Origin: DATLYH01 sp035575035
GTDB taxonomy: Bacteria; Planctomycetota; Planctomycetia; Gemmatales; Gemmataceae
Direction: 5' to 3'
Assembly (NCBI GenBank): GCA_035575035.1
Contig: DATLYH010000261.1
Coordinates: 1 to 12,921 of the forward strand
Length of the DNA stretch: 12,921 nt
Shown: one piece after another, positions 6,050 through 12,921 of the stretch
Layout of the letters: the number at the start of each line of letters is the position of its first letter
Numbering within the stretch: the first letter of the stretch is position 1
Notes under the pieces: generated by a model
Databases searched by the model: none
Told to the model about the DNA's origin: nothing
What the model saw: the letters and a program-made list of their open reading frames with translations, nothing else
Made by a program: the position numbers and the translations under genes

Positions 6050-8017
6050 CTACCGGCCGGGGGGACGGTTGGCGGCGGCGCGGGTGCGTGCGACCTCCCG
6101 GACCTCCGGCCGGATGAATGGGTCGCCGCGCTTGGTGTTGCCGTCAAACGGGCCGACCAGCCCCAGTTCAAGCACGGCGGCCGGCTGCGTCAGCAGCGTG
6201 GCCGGGGTCAACATCGGCAGCCACCGCGGGCCGGCGGCCGGCGGCGCTGCGGCCTGGGCCATCCAAGTGACGCCGCTTTGCACGGTCAGATCCCGCTTCA
6301 GGTCCGGCCCGCGCACCGCCCGGACCAGATCAAGGTACTTTTGCTGGATTTCGTAGGTCTCCTCCTGGACCATGTCGTCTTTCTGGAAGTCGGGGTGGGT
6401 TTCCAGCAACTCCTTCCACATCGGAAGGGCGTCGGGGGCCTCGTACTTTTCCAGGGCCTCGGCGCGGCGGGCCTGGAGGCGGAGTTGCTCGGCCTCGAAG
6501 AATCGCTTGCGGGCCTGTACCGTCTCGGGCTTCGCCTCCACCATGGAGGTGAAATAGAAATGGCGGAAGTTGGTCAGATGGGTGTAGTAGTTCAGCTCGA
6601 CCAGGATCATGTGGGCCAGCCATCCCTCGCGGAGAGGCTCAGGCACTTCCTCTTCGCGGCTCCAGCGCGTCCGGTCATTTTCGGTCACCCCCTGGCTGGA
6701 GCGGAATTCCCGCGCCTTGCGCTCCAGGTCGAAACGCTCGGTCTCCGGCAGGAGCAAGCGGTTGTCCTCGCCGTACCGCTGCCAGGCCTTGTGGGCCCGG
6801 CCCCAGAATTCGACGCCCCACTTCAGCCGGCCGCCGACCTCAACCCCATCGCGGTCAGGGAACCATTTCTGTGAGCGGGAGGCCTCGCGCTCGTCGATCG
6901 TCCAGCCGCGATCGTCGAACCAGCCCTCTTGCTCCAGGCGCTCGGCCACGTAGCTCAGGGCCCGGGCCGGGAACATGCGGAAGATCAGGGTGGTCATCTT
7001 GGGGATGCGCTGCCGGGTGCGGTCGGTGATCGGCTGGGACCGGCCCGGCATGACCGGATCGGGTCGGGGCAGCGCCTCCTGGGCATAGGCGAACCAGGCG
7101 TGGGCCACCAGGTAGCCGTCGATGTAATCGACGTAGTCGGCCATCCGGCTGGCGTGGGTCAGGGCGTCGGGATCAAAGGGGTTATCGCGCGGCGGCGGCA
7201 GGCACGGGAAGCGCTGGCCGGGGTCCTTCTTGGGCGGGGTCTGCTCCCGGTCGGGCCGCGGATCCTCGTAGTAGGTCGGCACTTTCTTGTTCCGCTCCAG
7301 GAAATCGACCACCTTCTCCGGCCGGCTGCAACGGAGCTTGTCGCGCAGGCGGCGGACCAGCTGGGGGTGCTTGCTGCAAAAGTCGAAGAATGCCTGCTCA
7401 TTGAGCACCGTCCGCCCGGTGCGCTCGTCGAGCTTGCGGAAGCGCTCCGGGTCGCGCTCCAGCGGGTCGATGCAGCTCATGTTGAATAGCGACATGAGCA
7501 CATTTTTCTTGTCCCCCTGGCACACCTTGTTCATGGTGTAGTGGCCCATGGCAAAGCGCAGATCAGGGTGATTCTTGTTCTGCCGTTCCCCCTCATAGAG
7601 TAATTCGATACCGCGGGTAATGTAGAAGTACTGATCGTGCTCACGGTCCGACTCGACCGAGACGTTGTACGACAAGTTCCAGCTCTGGAACAGCCAGGGG
7701 GTGATGAAGTGCGGCTGCAGCTTGGTCACGGAGCGGACCAGCAATTCCAGCTCGTTCCACTGGTTCTTCATCTGCGCCTGGTTGGCCCAGTACCACAGGA
7801 CGCACATGGCGAAGCCGCGCGACCCGGTCAGGCTCAGGCGGATCGCCGATCCCGTCAGATCCACGTCAGCCCGGTCCTGCTCGCGCAGCGACAGTTCCTG
7901 GGCGTAGGCCTCGACGCCGTAGCGGCGGAAGACCGACGCCGTCGTGAACAGGACAAGGATCAGGACGATGTAAACCAGCTTGCGCTGGACCGACTTCTGC
8001 TGCAAGGGATTAGCCAT
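6050..8017 (-). CDS. Large membrane-anchored hypothetical protein with TPR-like helices
   Basis: This 655-aa protein is not one I can name. A short polar N-terminus leads into one hydrophobic span (about 13-29, VYIVLILVLFTTASVF), with most of the protein after it, presumably outside the membrane. A helical stretch at about 66-160, with WNELELLVRSVTKLQP, LFQSWNLSYNVS and MGHYTMNKV, is spaced like tetratricopeptide-type helix pairs. A Pro/Asp-rich linker covers about 255-285, and a charged helical region covers roughly 500-570. ATG 8017 has GGGGAG 7 nt upstream. It starts 28 nt after the permease stop, so it is very likely co-transcribed with the transporter and may be its accessory or scaffold. 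That role is inferred only from position. There are no catalytic motifs, haem sites or lipobox. Confidence 0.8.
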   Translation of the reverse strand: MANPLQQKSVQRKLVYIVLILVLFTTASVFRRYGVEAYAQELSLREQDRADVDLTGSAIRLSLTGSRGFAMCVLWYWANQAQMKNQWNELELLVRSVTKLQPHFITPWLFQSWNLSYNVSVESDREHDQYFYITRGIELLYEGERQNKNHPDLRFAMGHYTMNKVCQGDKKNVLMSLFNMSCIDPLERDPERFRKLDERTGRTVLNEQAFFDFCSKHPQLVRRLRDKLRCSRPEKVVDFLERNKKVPTYYEDPRPDREQTPPKKDPGQRFPCLPPPRDNPFDPDALTHASRMADYVDYIDGYLVAHAWFAYAQEALPRPDPVMPGRSQPITDRTRQRIPKMTTLIFRMFPARALSYVAERLEQEGWFDDRGWTIDEREASRSQKWFPDRDGVEVGGRLKWGVEFWGRAHKAWQRYGEDNRLLLPETERFDLERKAREFRSSQGVTENDRTRWSREEEVPEPLREGWLAHMILVELNYYTHLTNFRHFYFTSMVEAKPETVQARKRFFEAEQLRLQARRAEALEKYEAPDALPMWKELLETHPDFQKDDMVQEETYEIQQKYLDLVRAVRGPDLKRDLTVQSGVTWMAQAAAPPAAGPRWLPMLTPATLLTQPAAVLELGLVGPFDGNTKRGDPFIRPEVREVARTRAAANRPPGR

Positions 8018-8045
8018 GAGTACACTCCCCGATCACCGGCCCCGG

Positions 8046-9983
8046 TTACGTTGGCCCGGCGATCTCGCGCGACCGCATCAGGTAGTAGGCCAACACGGCC
8101 CACGGCAAAAGGTAGCCGATCAGTAACAGCAGATTAAAGAAAAGCTGGACGACCGAGATGCTGAAGCCCTCGGCCACATAATCGCTCAAAGCGAAGCGAT
8201 CGACGTCCGGCAGCACATAAAGGAAGCAGCGGAGCACCAGGCGGGAGACATTATCCGAGCCAAGGGCCACGCGGGTCGCTGCCGTGTCCTCCAGCGGCAC
8301 CACCAGGTTGGTCCCCCGGAGCAGCCGCAGCATCGACTCCATCGGGCCGCCGCCGACGGTCATCCCCATGGCCAGCTTCTGGATGAAGTCCTGGAAGAAG
8401 CCGGCTAGGAAGAGGAAGCCCGCGCACAGGAAACTGATGACGCCGCTCAGGTAGGTGCTCAGGGCCACCGCCAGGCCGATCACTAGGCAGAGCCAGCACC
8501 ACAGCCCGACTGCCCCCTTGAAGAAGTTCCAGCTGAACCACAACTTGTCCGCCCCAGTGGTATGGTCGTCGGCCCGCAGGTAGAGGTCATACTTGGCCAT
8601 GCCGACGTACTGCGTCCGGTCCTCGCAGCGGACCCGGACCCGTAGCGGCACGATCGGCTGGCCGGCCGACTCCAACTCCTGGCGTGCGGCCGGGTCGGGC
8701 TCCAGGGCGTTGCGGATCAGGCTGGCCGGAATATCGACATGCAGGGTGTGGTAATCAGCGATCGGCACGGAGGCGGCCTCGTAGTAGCCGTACTTCTCCG
8801 CCAGCTGAGCGTCGATGTCCCGGATCGACAACTTGCCCTCCTGCCGCAGGCGGTTGCGCTCGTTGTTGTACTCCGCCTGCCGGCCGCGGAAGCGCCAGGT
8901 CTCGAAGAGGAAGGTGCAGGCCACCGGGGTGTCGTCGCGCCCCTTAGTGGTGCGGAAGATGTCAAAGGTGTACTCGCAGCGCACCGTGTCACGATCGGCC
9001 AGCCGGCTCGGCAGCGAGAAGAAATCCCAGACAGCGTACTTGGTCGGGCTGGGCGGGCTCGGCCCCGGGATGTAGCTGCGGTACTCCCATTCCCGGCCGA
9101 CGCTCTCGCCTTGGTCCCGGATCAGCCGTCCGCCTTCTTCCCGCGCGAAAAACAGCTCGCCGTAGAGCGGCACCCGCGCCTTGAGACTCTCCTCGGCGGC
9201 GTCCGGGTCGATGCCCCGCAGCACATACAACAGGCTCAGTCCCGAGGCCACCACCAGGATCAGCGTCATCAACATCGTGTAGCCAAGGAACCGGCCGACC
9301 ACGACCTCGAACGGCTCAACCGGCTTGGTCAGGACGGTGTGGATGGTTTGCGAGCGGATATCGGTCGGGATGCTGAACGAAGCCAGGAAGGCAGCCACGG
9401 TCAAAAGCAGAATCGCCATCGTCAGCGAGACCAGGCTGACGTAGGTCCGCACCTGATGCTCCGGCTTGGTGTCGATGAACCAGCCGGCGAAGAGGAAGAC
9501 CACCAGCAGGGCAGCGAAGGCCCAGAGGACGCGGCGGCGAATGGCCTCCTTGAAACTGAGCCGGGCCAGCGCCCAGATACGACGCCAGCGCAGGCGGCGT
9601 ACCCCGTCAAGGAACGGCAAGCCGACGCCCAGAAGGGCGAAGGCGCCGCCCACCGTCGGCAGCGCCTGCTGGAGCGCGACCCGCCAGGGCGAAGGGGGAG
9701 CCCCCGCAGAGCTGCTAAGCGAGCGCAGCAGGTCGGGCACTTGCAGCACGCCCAGCAGGGCGTAAGAGGCGGCCGCACCGAGCAGGGCGAAGAGGAAAAT
9801 CGACCGGTACAGGCCGGAGTCAGTCCACGCTGTCAGCCGGCGGCGCACGGCCAGCGCGTAGAGCATGTAGACGGCCAGCCCCGCCGCCGCAAAGCCCCCC
9901 GCGTCCTGGACCCAGAAGAGGAACATCGCGGGGAGGTCTTCGAACTTCAATGGATCGCGTTCCAGCGTCAGAGCGGCAAACAT
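8046..9983 (-). CDS. ABC-2 type transporter permease with large soluble insert
   Basis: This 645-aa permease should form the membrane path driven by the ATPase encoded just upstream. Hydrophobic spans are visible at about 28-46, 61-80, 108-125, 152-170, 183-204, 231-254, 490-510, 513-532 and 612-634. The segment at 213-234, with LTKPVEPFEVVVGRFLG, is the characteristic ABC-2 permease motif between two spans. Residues about 256-485 form one long soluble domain between spans, unusually large for ABC-2 permeases and presumably extracytoplasmic. Substrate is unknown. The ATG at 9983 has only a GGA six nt upstream, and that lies inside the heptamer repeat, so the repeat supplies the ribosome-binding region. 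Another in-frame ATG lies at 9926. Start placement is therefore less certain than the protein itself. Confidence 0.87.
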   Translation of the reverse strand: MFAALTLERDPLKFEDLPAMFLFWVQDAGGFAAAGLAVYMLYALAVRRRLTAWTDSGLYRSIFLFALLGAAASYALLGVLQVPDLLRSLSSSAGAPPSPWRVALQQALPTVGGAFALLGVGLPFLDGVRRLRWRRIWALARLSFKEAIRRRVLWAFAALLVVFLFAGWFIDTKPEHQVRTYVSLVSLTMAILLLTVAAFLASFSIPTDIRSQTIHTVLTKPVEPFEVVVGRFLGYTMLMTLILVVASGLSLLYVLRGIDPDAAEESLKARVPLYGELFFAREEGGRLIRDQGESVGREWEYRSYIPGPSPPSPTKYAVWDFFSLPSRLADRDTVRCEYTFDIFRTTKGRDDTPVACTFLFETWRFRGRQAEYNNERNRLRQEGKLSIRDIDAQLAEKYGYYEAASVPIADYHTLHVDIPASLIRNALEPDPAARQELESAGQPIVPLRVRVRCEDRTQYVGMAKYDLYLRADDHTTGADKLWFSWNFFKGAVGLWCWLCLVIGLAVALSTYLSGVISFLCAGFLFLAGFFQDFIQKLAMGMTVGGGPMESMLRLLRGTNLVVPLEDTAATRVALGSDNVSRLVLRCFLYVLPDVDRFALSDYVAEGFSISVVQLFFNLLLLIGYLLPWAVLAYYLMRSREIAGPT

Positions 9984-9986
9984 GAT

Positions 9987-10024
9987 TAGTCCGTAGTCCG
10001 TAGTCCGTAGTCCGTAGTCCGTAG
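9987..10024 (+). repeat. Tandem heptamer array, five TAGTCCG units
   Basis: Five identical TAGTCCG copies (9987-10021) are followed by a partial TAG. The array ends 3 nt before the permease start codon on the minus strand. It resembles the short tandem heptanucleotide repeats (STRR) described in cyanobacteria in unit size, though not in sequence. Confidence 0.93.
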
Positions 10025-10035
10025 CGAGCAGTGGT

Positions 10036-10049
10036 CCGCAATCAGCAAT
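10036..10049 (-). repeat. Two degenerate ATTGCGG heptamers inside the spacer hairpin loop
   Basis: On the minus strand this reads ATTGCTG then ATTGCGG, two units of the heptamer that is tandemly repeated at the right window edge, one of them with a single substitution. It lies in the loop between the two TAGTCCG arms. Confidence 0.6.
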
Positions 10050-10072
10050 TGATCGTCCGCCCGTTTTTGCTA

Positions 10073-10100
10073 CGGACTACTGACTACGGACTACGGACTG
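10073..10100 (-). repeat. Inverted heptamer array, four units
   Basis: Four units of CGGACTA, the reverse complement of TAGTCCG, with single changes in units 2 (CTGACTA) and 4 (CGGACTG). Together with 10069-10072 it pairs with 9994-10025 at 30 of 32 positions, leaving a 43-nt loop. It begins one base from the ATPase stop codon (10102-10104). Confidence 0.9.
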
Positions 10101-10101
10101 G

Positions 10102-11112
10102 TTAGCGTCGTTCCTTGATTCCGGTGGATGGGGCGCCCTCGGCGGCGGGCCCGCCGTCGGGACCCTCGCGCTGGACGGCGGTTGCCAGCGGCCCGGCGGC
10201 CGGGACTCGCTCTCGCTCTCGGCCCGGCAGGAAGCGCCGGCCAGGGTGCGCCTTGCTCTCCTCGACTATGCGGACGAACAGGTCTTCCATCGTCGTGGTC
10301 GGATGACCGAAACTCTCCACCCGGCCGCCGTGCCGATGAATGACCTCTTCCAGATCGCGGCGCAGCTCCTCGCTCAACGGCAGACCGCTGGCCTGCAACT
10401 GCACCCGGTTGGCGTCCTCCAGCAGTGTCTGCACCTCCCCCAGTTCCTGCAACACGCCATCGTTGAGAATGGCGATGCGGTCGCAGGTCTTCTGCACGTC
10501 GTCGAGGCGGTGGCTGCACATGATCACCGTCTTGCCCAGCCCCTTCAGGCTCAGGATCAGGTCCTTCATCCACTTGGTGCCCAGTGGGTCGAGGCCGGAG
10601 GTCGGCTCATCGAGGATGACCAGCTCCGGGTCATTGATCAGGGCTTGGGCCAGCCCGATGCGCTGCCGCATCCCCTTGGAGTACTCGCGCAGGGTGCGCT
10701 TGCGGTCCGCCTTCAGGCCGACCATTTCGATCAGTTCCTGGGCCTTGCGTCGCCGGATGGTCGGATCGCTGGTTGATTGGAACAGCCGGCCGTAAAAGTC
10801 AAGCGTCTCCTCAGCATTGAGGAAACGGTACAGGTACGACTCCTCGGGCAGGTAGCCGATGCGCTCATTCTTGCTGACATCGGAGGCCGGCTTGCCCAAG
10901 ACGAAAGCCTCCCCCTCGGTGGGGAAGAGCAATCCCAGAAGCAGCTTGATGGTAGTGGTCTTGCCAGAGCCGTTGGGGCCCAGCAGACCGAAGATCTCGC
11001 CCCGATAGATTTGCAGGTTAAGGGCCTGGAGGGCGGTCTTCTTTTGCCGGCCCCAGAAATCACGATAAACCTTGGTCAACTTTCGCGTTTCGACGATGAC
11101 TTCCCGGGCCAT
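10102..11112 (-). CDS. ABC transporter ATP-binding protein (ABC-2/NatA-like)
   Basis: This 336-aa cytoplasmic ATPase energises the adjacent permease. Walker A is GPNGSGKTT (45-53), the signature YSKGM with following RQRIGLAQAL is at 144-157, Walker B LVILDEP is at 164-170 followed by TSGLDP, and the switch histidine is H201 in MCSHR. The Q-loop region reads GYLPEES (86-92), with Glu where Gln is usual, a variant also seen in other ABC-2-type ATPases. Residues after about 286 form a low-complexity Arg/Gly/Pro/Glu tail. Start ATG 11112 has AGAGGTGG 6 nt upstream and begins just before the first domain strand. A TTG start at 11235 would add 41 residues of unlike composition and is rejected. The gene is separated from the permease by the heptamer hairpin. 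Confidence 0.93.
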   Translation of the reverse strand: MAREVIVETRKLTKVYRDFWGRQKKTALQALNLQIYRGEIFGLLGPNGSGKTTTIKLLLGLLFPTEGEAFVLGKPASDVSKNERIGYLPEESYLYRFLNAEETLDFYGRLFQSTSDPTIRRRKAQELIEMVGLKADRKRTLREYSKGMRQRIGLAQALINDPELVILDEPTSGLDPLGTKWMKDLILSLKGLGKTVIMCSHRLDDVQKTCDRIAILNDGVLQELGEVQTLLEDANRVQLQASGLPLSEELRRDLEEVIHRHGGRVESFGHPTTTMEDLFVRIVEESKAHPGRRFLPGRERERVPAAGPLATAVQREGPDGGPAAEGAPSTGIKERR

Positions 11113-11272
11113 AGGAGACCACCTCTTTCGGAATGCGAGTCGGGACGAGGGATGAGAATAAGAACATTCGCCTGATCGTTGTACGTCCGTCCGGGCGGCA
11201 GCGTTCGTCTGCCACCATGAAAATCTTATCCTCAACCGAGGCCGAATGCCAGCGGTAGCCCTGGCCGAAGTG
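11113..11272. other. 160-bp spacer upstream of the ABC ATPase gene
   Basis: It holds the ATPase ribosome-binding site (11119-11126) and presumably the operon promoter, since the upstream gene on the same strand ends at 11273. I see no convincing -35/-10 pair, operator palindrome or terminator. Confidence 0.35.
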
Positions 11273-12880
11273 TCAGAGGCCGGCCGCCGGTGTCCGAAGG
11301 CACATCCCCAGTGCCTCCAGCTGCTGGCGCAGCCTTTCGGCCTGGTCCTCGGCGACCGCCAATGTGGTCGGTCCTAGACGGGCCTCGATTAGCGCCCGCG
11401 TGGCCGGCCATTGCATCAGGCCGTCGGCCAGCTCTTCGCTGCCGACTTCCAGCACCAGGCAACGGCGCAGCGCCGGCGCGGGGGCCTCGCCGGCCGTCAA
11501 CAGCAGCCGGGTCGCTGGCGGGATCGGCCGGCCGGTACGCTGTTGGAACCACGCCTCCAGCGTCGGCAGGTCAAACCCAGCCGCCCGGGCCGCTCGCAGG
11601 GAGGCGGGCGTCAGCCGGTACAAACGTTGACCATTGGGAGACGGACCCGCCAGCGGCTCGGCGAAGCGCGGCAGCTCGCACTCCAACATCAGGTCGGACC
11701 GGGCCGCGTCCACGGCCAGCGTCACCCCGTCCGGCCCCACGTCGATGCACTTCTCCGGCGGCAGGCCATAGTCGCGCGTGCCGGTCAGGCGGAAGTGCCG
11801 GAAGTCGATGGCGCTTTCGTTGGCCACCGCCGCCAGCCGCTCGGTCAGGCGCAGCCCGGGCAGGCCGCGGGCCAGGGCCTCGTTCAGGTCATCGGCGCTG
11901 GCGAACTCCAGCAACACCGCCGACGGCAAAACGATGATCCGATCGCGTTTGTCGGCCCAGGTCCGCAACGACTCGAGCACGGCGGCCGGCAGGGACCGGG
12001 TGCCGTGCCGCTCCAGGGTCTGCACCATCTCCTCGAAAGTCAGCCCCGACTCCAGGGCGCGGTAGACGGTGTGCGGGTCAAGCCGCAACGTGCAGGCAGC
12101 CCCCAGGCTTGTCCAGGCGGCGAATCGTCCCAGCCGGCCGACCAGTCCCGGCGTCAGCCCCTGCCGGTAGGCCACGATCTCCAGGTTGGGCTGGACCAGC
12201 AATGTCTGGGGGAACTCGGCGGCCGACGCCGGCTGTTCACCTACGCCGAGCAGCCAGCGGCCCAGGCCCGACAACCGTACCCGCCATTCCCCGTCGGCCG
12301 TCCGCCCTGCCTGTACCAGGCAAAGGTCGTAGGCCAGCCCCAGCAGGAAGGCAGACAGACCGATCGACTTGCCGGCCGATGCTGACCAGTAAGGGTGGTG
12401 CCCGGCGACCCACGCTTCCACCTCGGCCGGCGCCGCCCACGCCCCCTCGTTGAGCCGGGCCAGCAGCAAGAGCGCCAGCAGATACGCGGATGGGTACGGG
12501 TTCCCCTGGGTCGGGTCTCCCCGCCAGCCGCCCTGCGGGTCCCACGAGCCGATCCGCAGCAGCGCGGCCCAGAGGGCGGCCGCCGTCTCGGCCGGGCCGT
12601 CGGCGGGGACAGTCGGGGAAACGGCGGCCCGTAATTCGCCGTCGTCCTCCTCGACAATTCCCAGTTCCCGGGCCAGGGCGACGGCCAGCAGTCCGATGTC
12701 GGGCAACTCCGCCAGTCCGCCGCCAGGCGGGCCGTTCAGCAGCGGGTCGGTGCGGAGCCGTTCGAAATCGCGCTTGAAGAAATCCCCCTGCTGCGTGAGC
12801 CGCAACGGCGCGCCGGCCACCTGTTGCCACAGGACTGACAACCGCAGCGGCCATTCCAGGCCGTCCGCCTCCTGGACCAT
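11273..12880 (-). CDS. Helicase-associated-domain (XPB/Ssl2-like C-terminal) protein, probably N-terminally incomplete
   Basis: The visible frame encodes 535 aa. Residues about 225-350 match what I know of the helicase conserved C-terminal domain family (Pfam Helicase_C_3): LLVQPNLEIVAY, LGRFAAWTSLG, then YRALESGLTFEEMVQTLERH. No Walker A or DEAD/DExH motif is present, so it is not an active helicase by itself. The role of such proteins is unclear; DNA binding or repair partnership is inferred from the domain. ATG 12880 is embedded in a heptamer array and has no Shine-Dalgarno. The frame stays open through the array to the window edge, reading SAIRNPQSA, and family members I recall carry more N-terminal sequence. 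The true start is therefore uncertain: the gene may continue beyond the window or may have been shortened by the repeat. Confidence 0.72.
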   Translation of the reverse strand: MVQEADGLEWPLRLSVLWQQVAGAPLRLTQQGDFFKRDFERLRTDPLLNGPPGGGLAELPDIGLLAVALARELGIVEEDDGELRAAVSPTVPADGPAETAAALWAALLRIGSWDPQGGWRGDPTQGNPYPSAYLLALLLLARLNEGAWAAPAEVEAWVAGHHPYWSASAGKSIGLSAFLLGLAYDLCLVQAGRTADGEWRVRLSGLGRWLLGVGEQPASAAEFPQTLLVQPNLEIVAYRQGLTPGLVGRLGRFAAWTSLGAACTLRLDPHTVYRALESGLTFEEMVQTLERHGTRSLPAAVLESLRTWADKRDRIIVLPSAVLLEFASADDLNEALARGLPGLRLTERLAAVANESAIDFRHFRLTGTRDYGLPPEKCIDVGPDGVTLAVDAARSDLMLECELPRFAEPLAGPSPNGQRLYRLTPASLRAARAAGFDLPTLEAWFQQRTGRPIPPATRLLLTAGEAPAPALRRCLVLEVGSEELADGLMQWPATRALIEARLGPTTLAVAEDQAERLRQQLEALGMCLRTPAAGL

Positions 12881-12911
12881 TGCGGATTGCGGATTGCGGA
12901 TTGCGGATTGC
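12879..12911 (+). repeat. Tandem heptamer array, ATTGCGG x4.7
   Basis: Four exact ATTGCGG copies (12879-12906) plus ATTGC. The first unit overlaps the complement of the apparent ATG (12878-12880) of the helicase-like gene. Unit length is not a multiple of three, so gain or loss of a unit would change any frame that runs through it. Confidence 0.92.
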
Positions 12912-12921
12912 TCTGTTGAAT

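Noticed and set aside
4391..6874. An 827-aa plus-strand open frame
   Set aside because: It lies antisense to the zinc-ribbon, deacetylase and 655-aa genes, all of which have recognisable domains or spans and ribosome-binding sites. Its composition is the Gly/Gln/Val-rich pattern of an antisense shadow in GC-rich DNA.
8739..9989. A 416-aa plus-strand open frame opposite the permease
   Set aside because: It is Gln/Arg/Gly-rich with no domain, and the opposite strand encodes clear membrane spans and the ABC-2 motif.
9987..10100. CRISPR array
   Set aside because: Units are 7 bp and contiguous, with no spacers and no cas genes nearby.
9987..10100. Intrinsic terminator after the ABC ATPase
   Set aside because: The hairpin is far longer than a terminator stem. 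No U-tract follows on the minus strand, and the permease start comes directly after.
11113..11235. N-terminal extension of the ABC ATPase from a TTG at 11235
   Set aside because: It adds 41 residues with no family match, and ATG 11112 has a well-placed ribosome-binding site.
11411..12385. A 324-aa plus-strand open frame opposite the helicase-like gene
   Set aside because: It is Gln/Arg/Pro-rich antisense sequence with no motif. The minus strand carries the recognisable domain.

Overview
The window is GC-rich (most coding stretches are roughly 65-75% G+C by eye). It reads as chromosomal DNA from a planctomycete-like bacterium, possibly of the Gemmatales. That assignment is inference. It rests on base composition, on large membrane and hypothetical proteins beside an ABC-2 transporter, on a helicase-associated-domain protein without a motor, and on short intergenic repeats of a kind I associate with that group. 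No rRNA, tRNA, CRISPR array, transposase or phage gene is visible.

Left part (about 1-3571, plus strand): a reverse-transsulfuration operon. A cystathionine beta-synthase with C-terminal CBS domains (113-1492) and a cystathionine gamma-synthase/lyase (2414-3571) flank two small unrecognised genes. The first of these (1543-1954) carries an apparent one-base frameshift. It overlaps the start of the second (1947-2390) by 8 nt. The two PLP enzymes would together turn homocysteine plus serine into cystathionine and then cysteine. The insert between them has no recognised function and is visibly lower in G+C.

Right part (3596 to the end, all minus strand, read right to left): a helicase-associated-domain protein (11273-12880, probably N-terminally incomplete), an ABC ATPase (10102-11112), its large ABC-2 permease (8046-9983), a 655-aa membrane-anchored unknown protein (6050-8017), a PIG-L/LmbE-type zinc deacetylase (5195-5947), a zinc-ribbon/transmembrane/coiled-coil protein (4493-5167), and a secreted mono-haem cytochrome c (3596-4207). 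The run from ATPase to zinc-ribbon protein has gaps of only about 27-118 bp and is probably one transcription unit. The cytochrome follows a 285-bp gap and may have its own promoter. The two halves converge at 3571/3596.

The most unusual content is between genes. The ATPase-permease spacer is almost entirely a heptamer array (five TAGTCCG units) facing an inverted array of the same heptamer, so the transcript could fold a 32-position hairpin right up to the permease start. Two units of a second heptamer family (ATTGCGG) lie inside that hairpin's loop. The same second family forms a tandem array at the right window edge, overlapping the apparent start codon of the helicase-like gene. A pair of GAACTC/GAGTTC palindromes follows the 655-aa gene, and a 15-bp bulged hairpin lies just upstream of the beta-synthase ribosome-binding site. 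These look like dispersed repeat families, with possible effects on expression or reading frame. I did not find a clearly new enzymatic or defence system.
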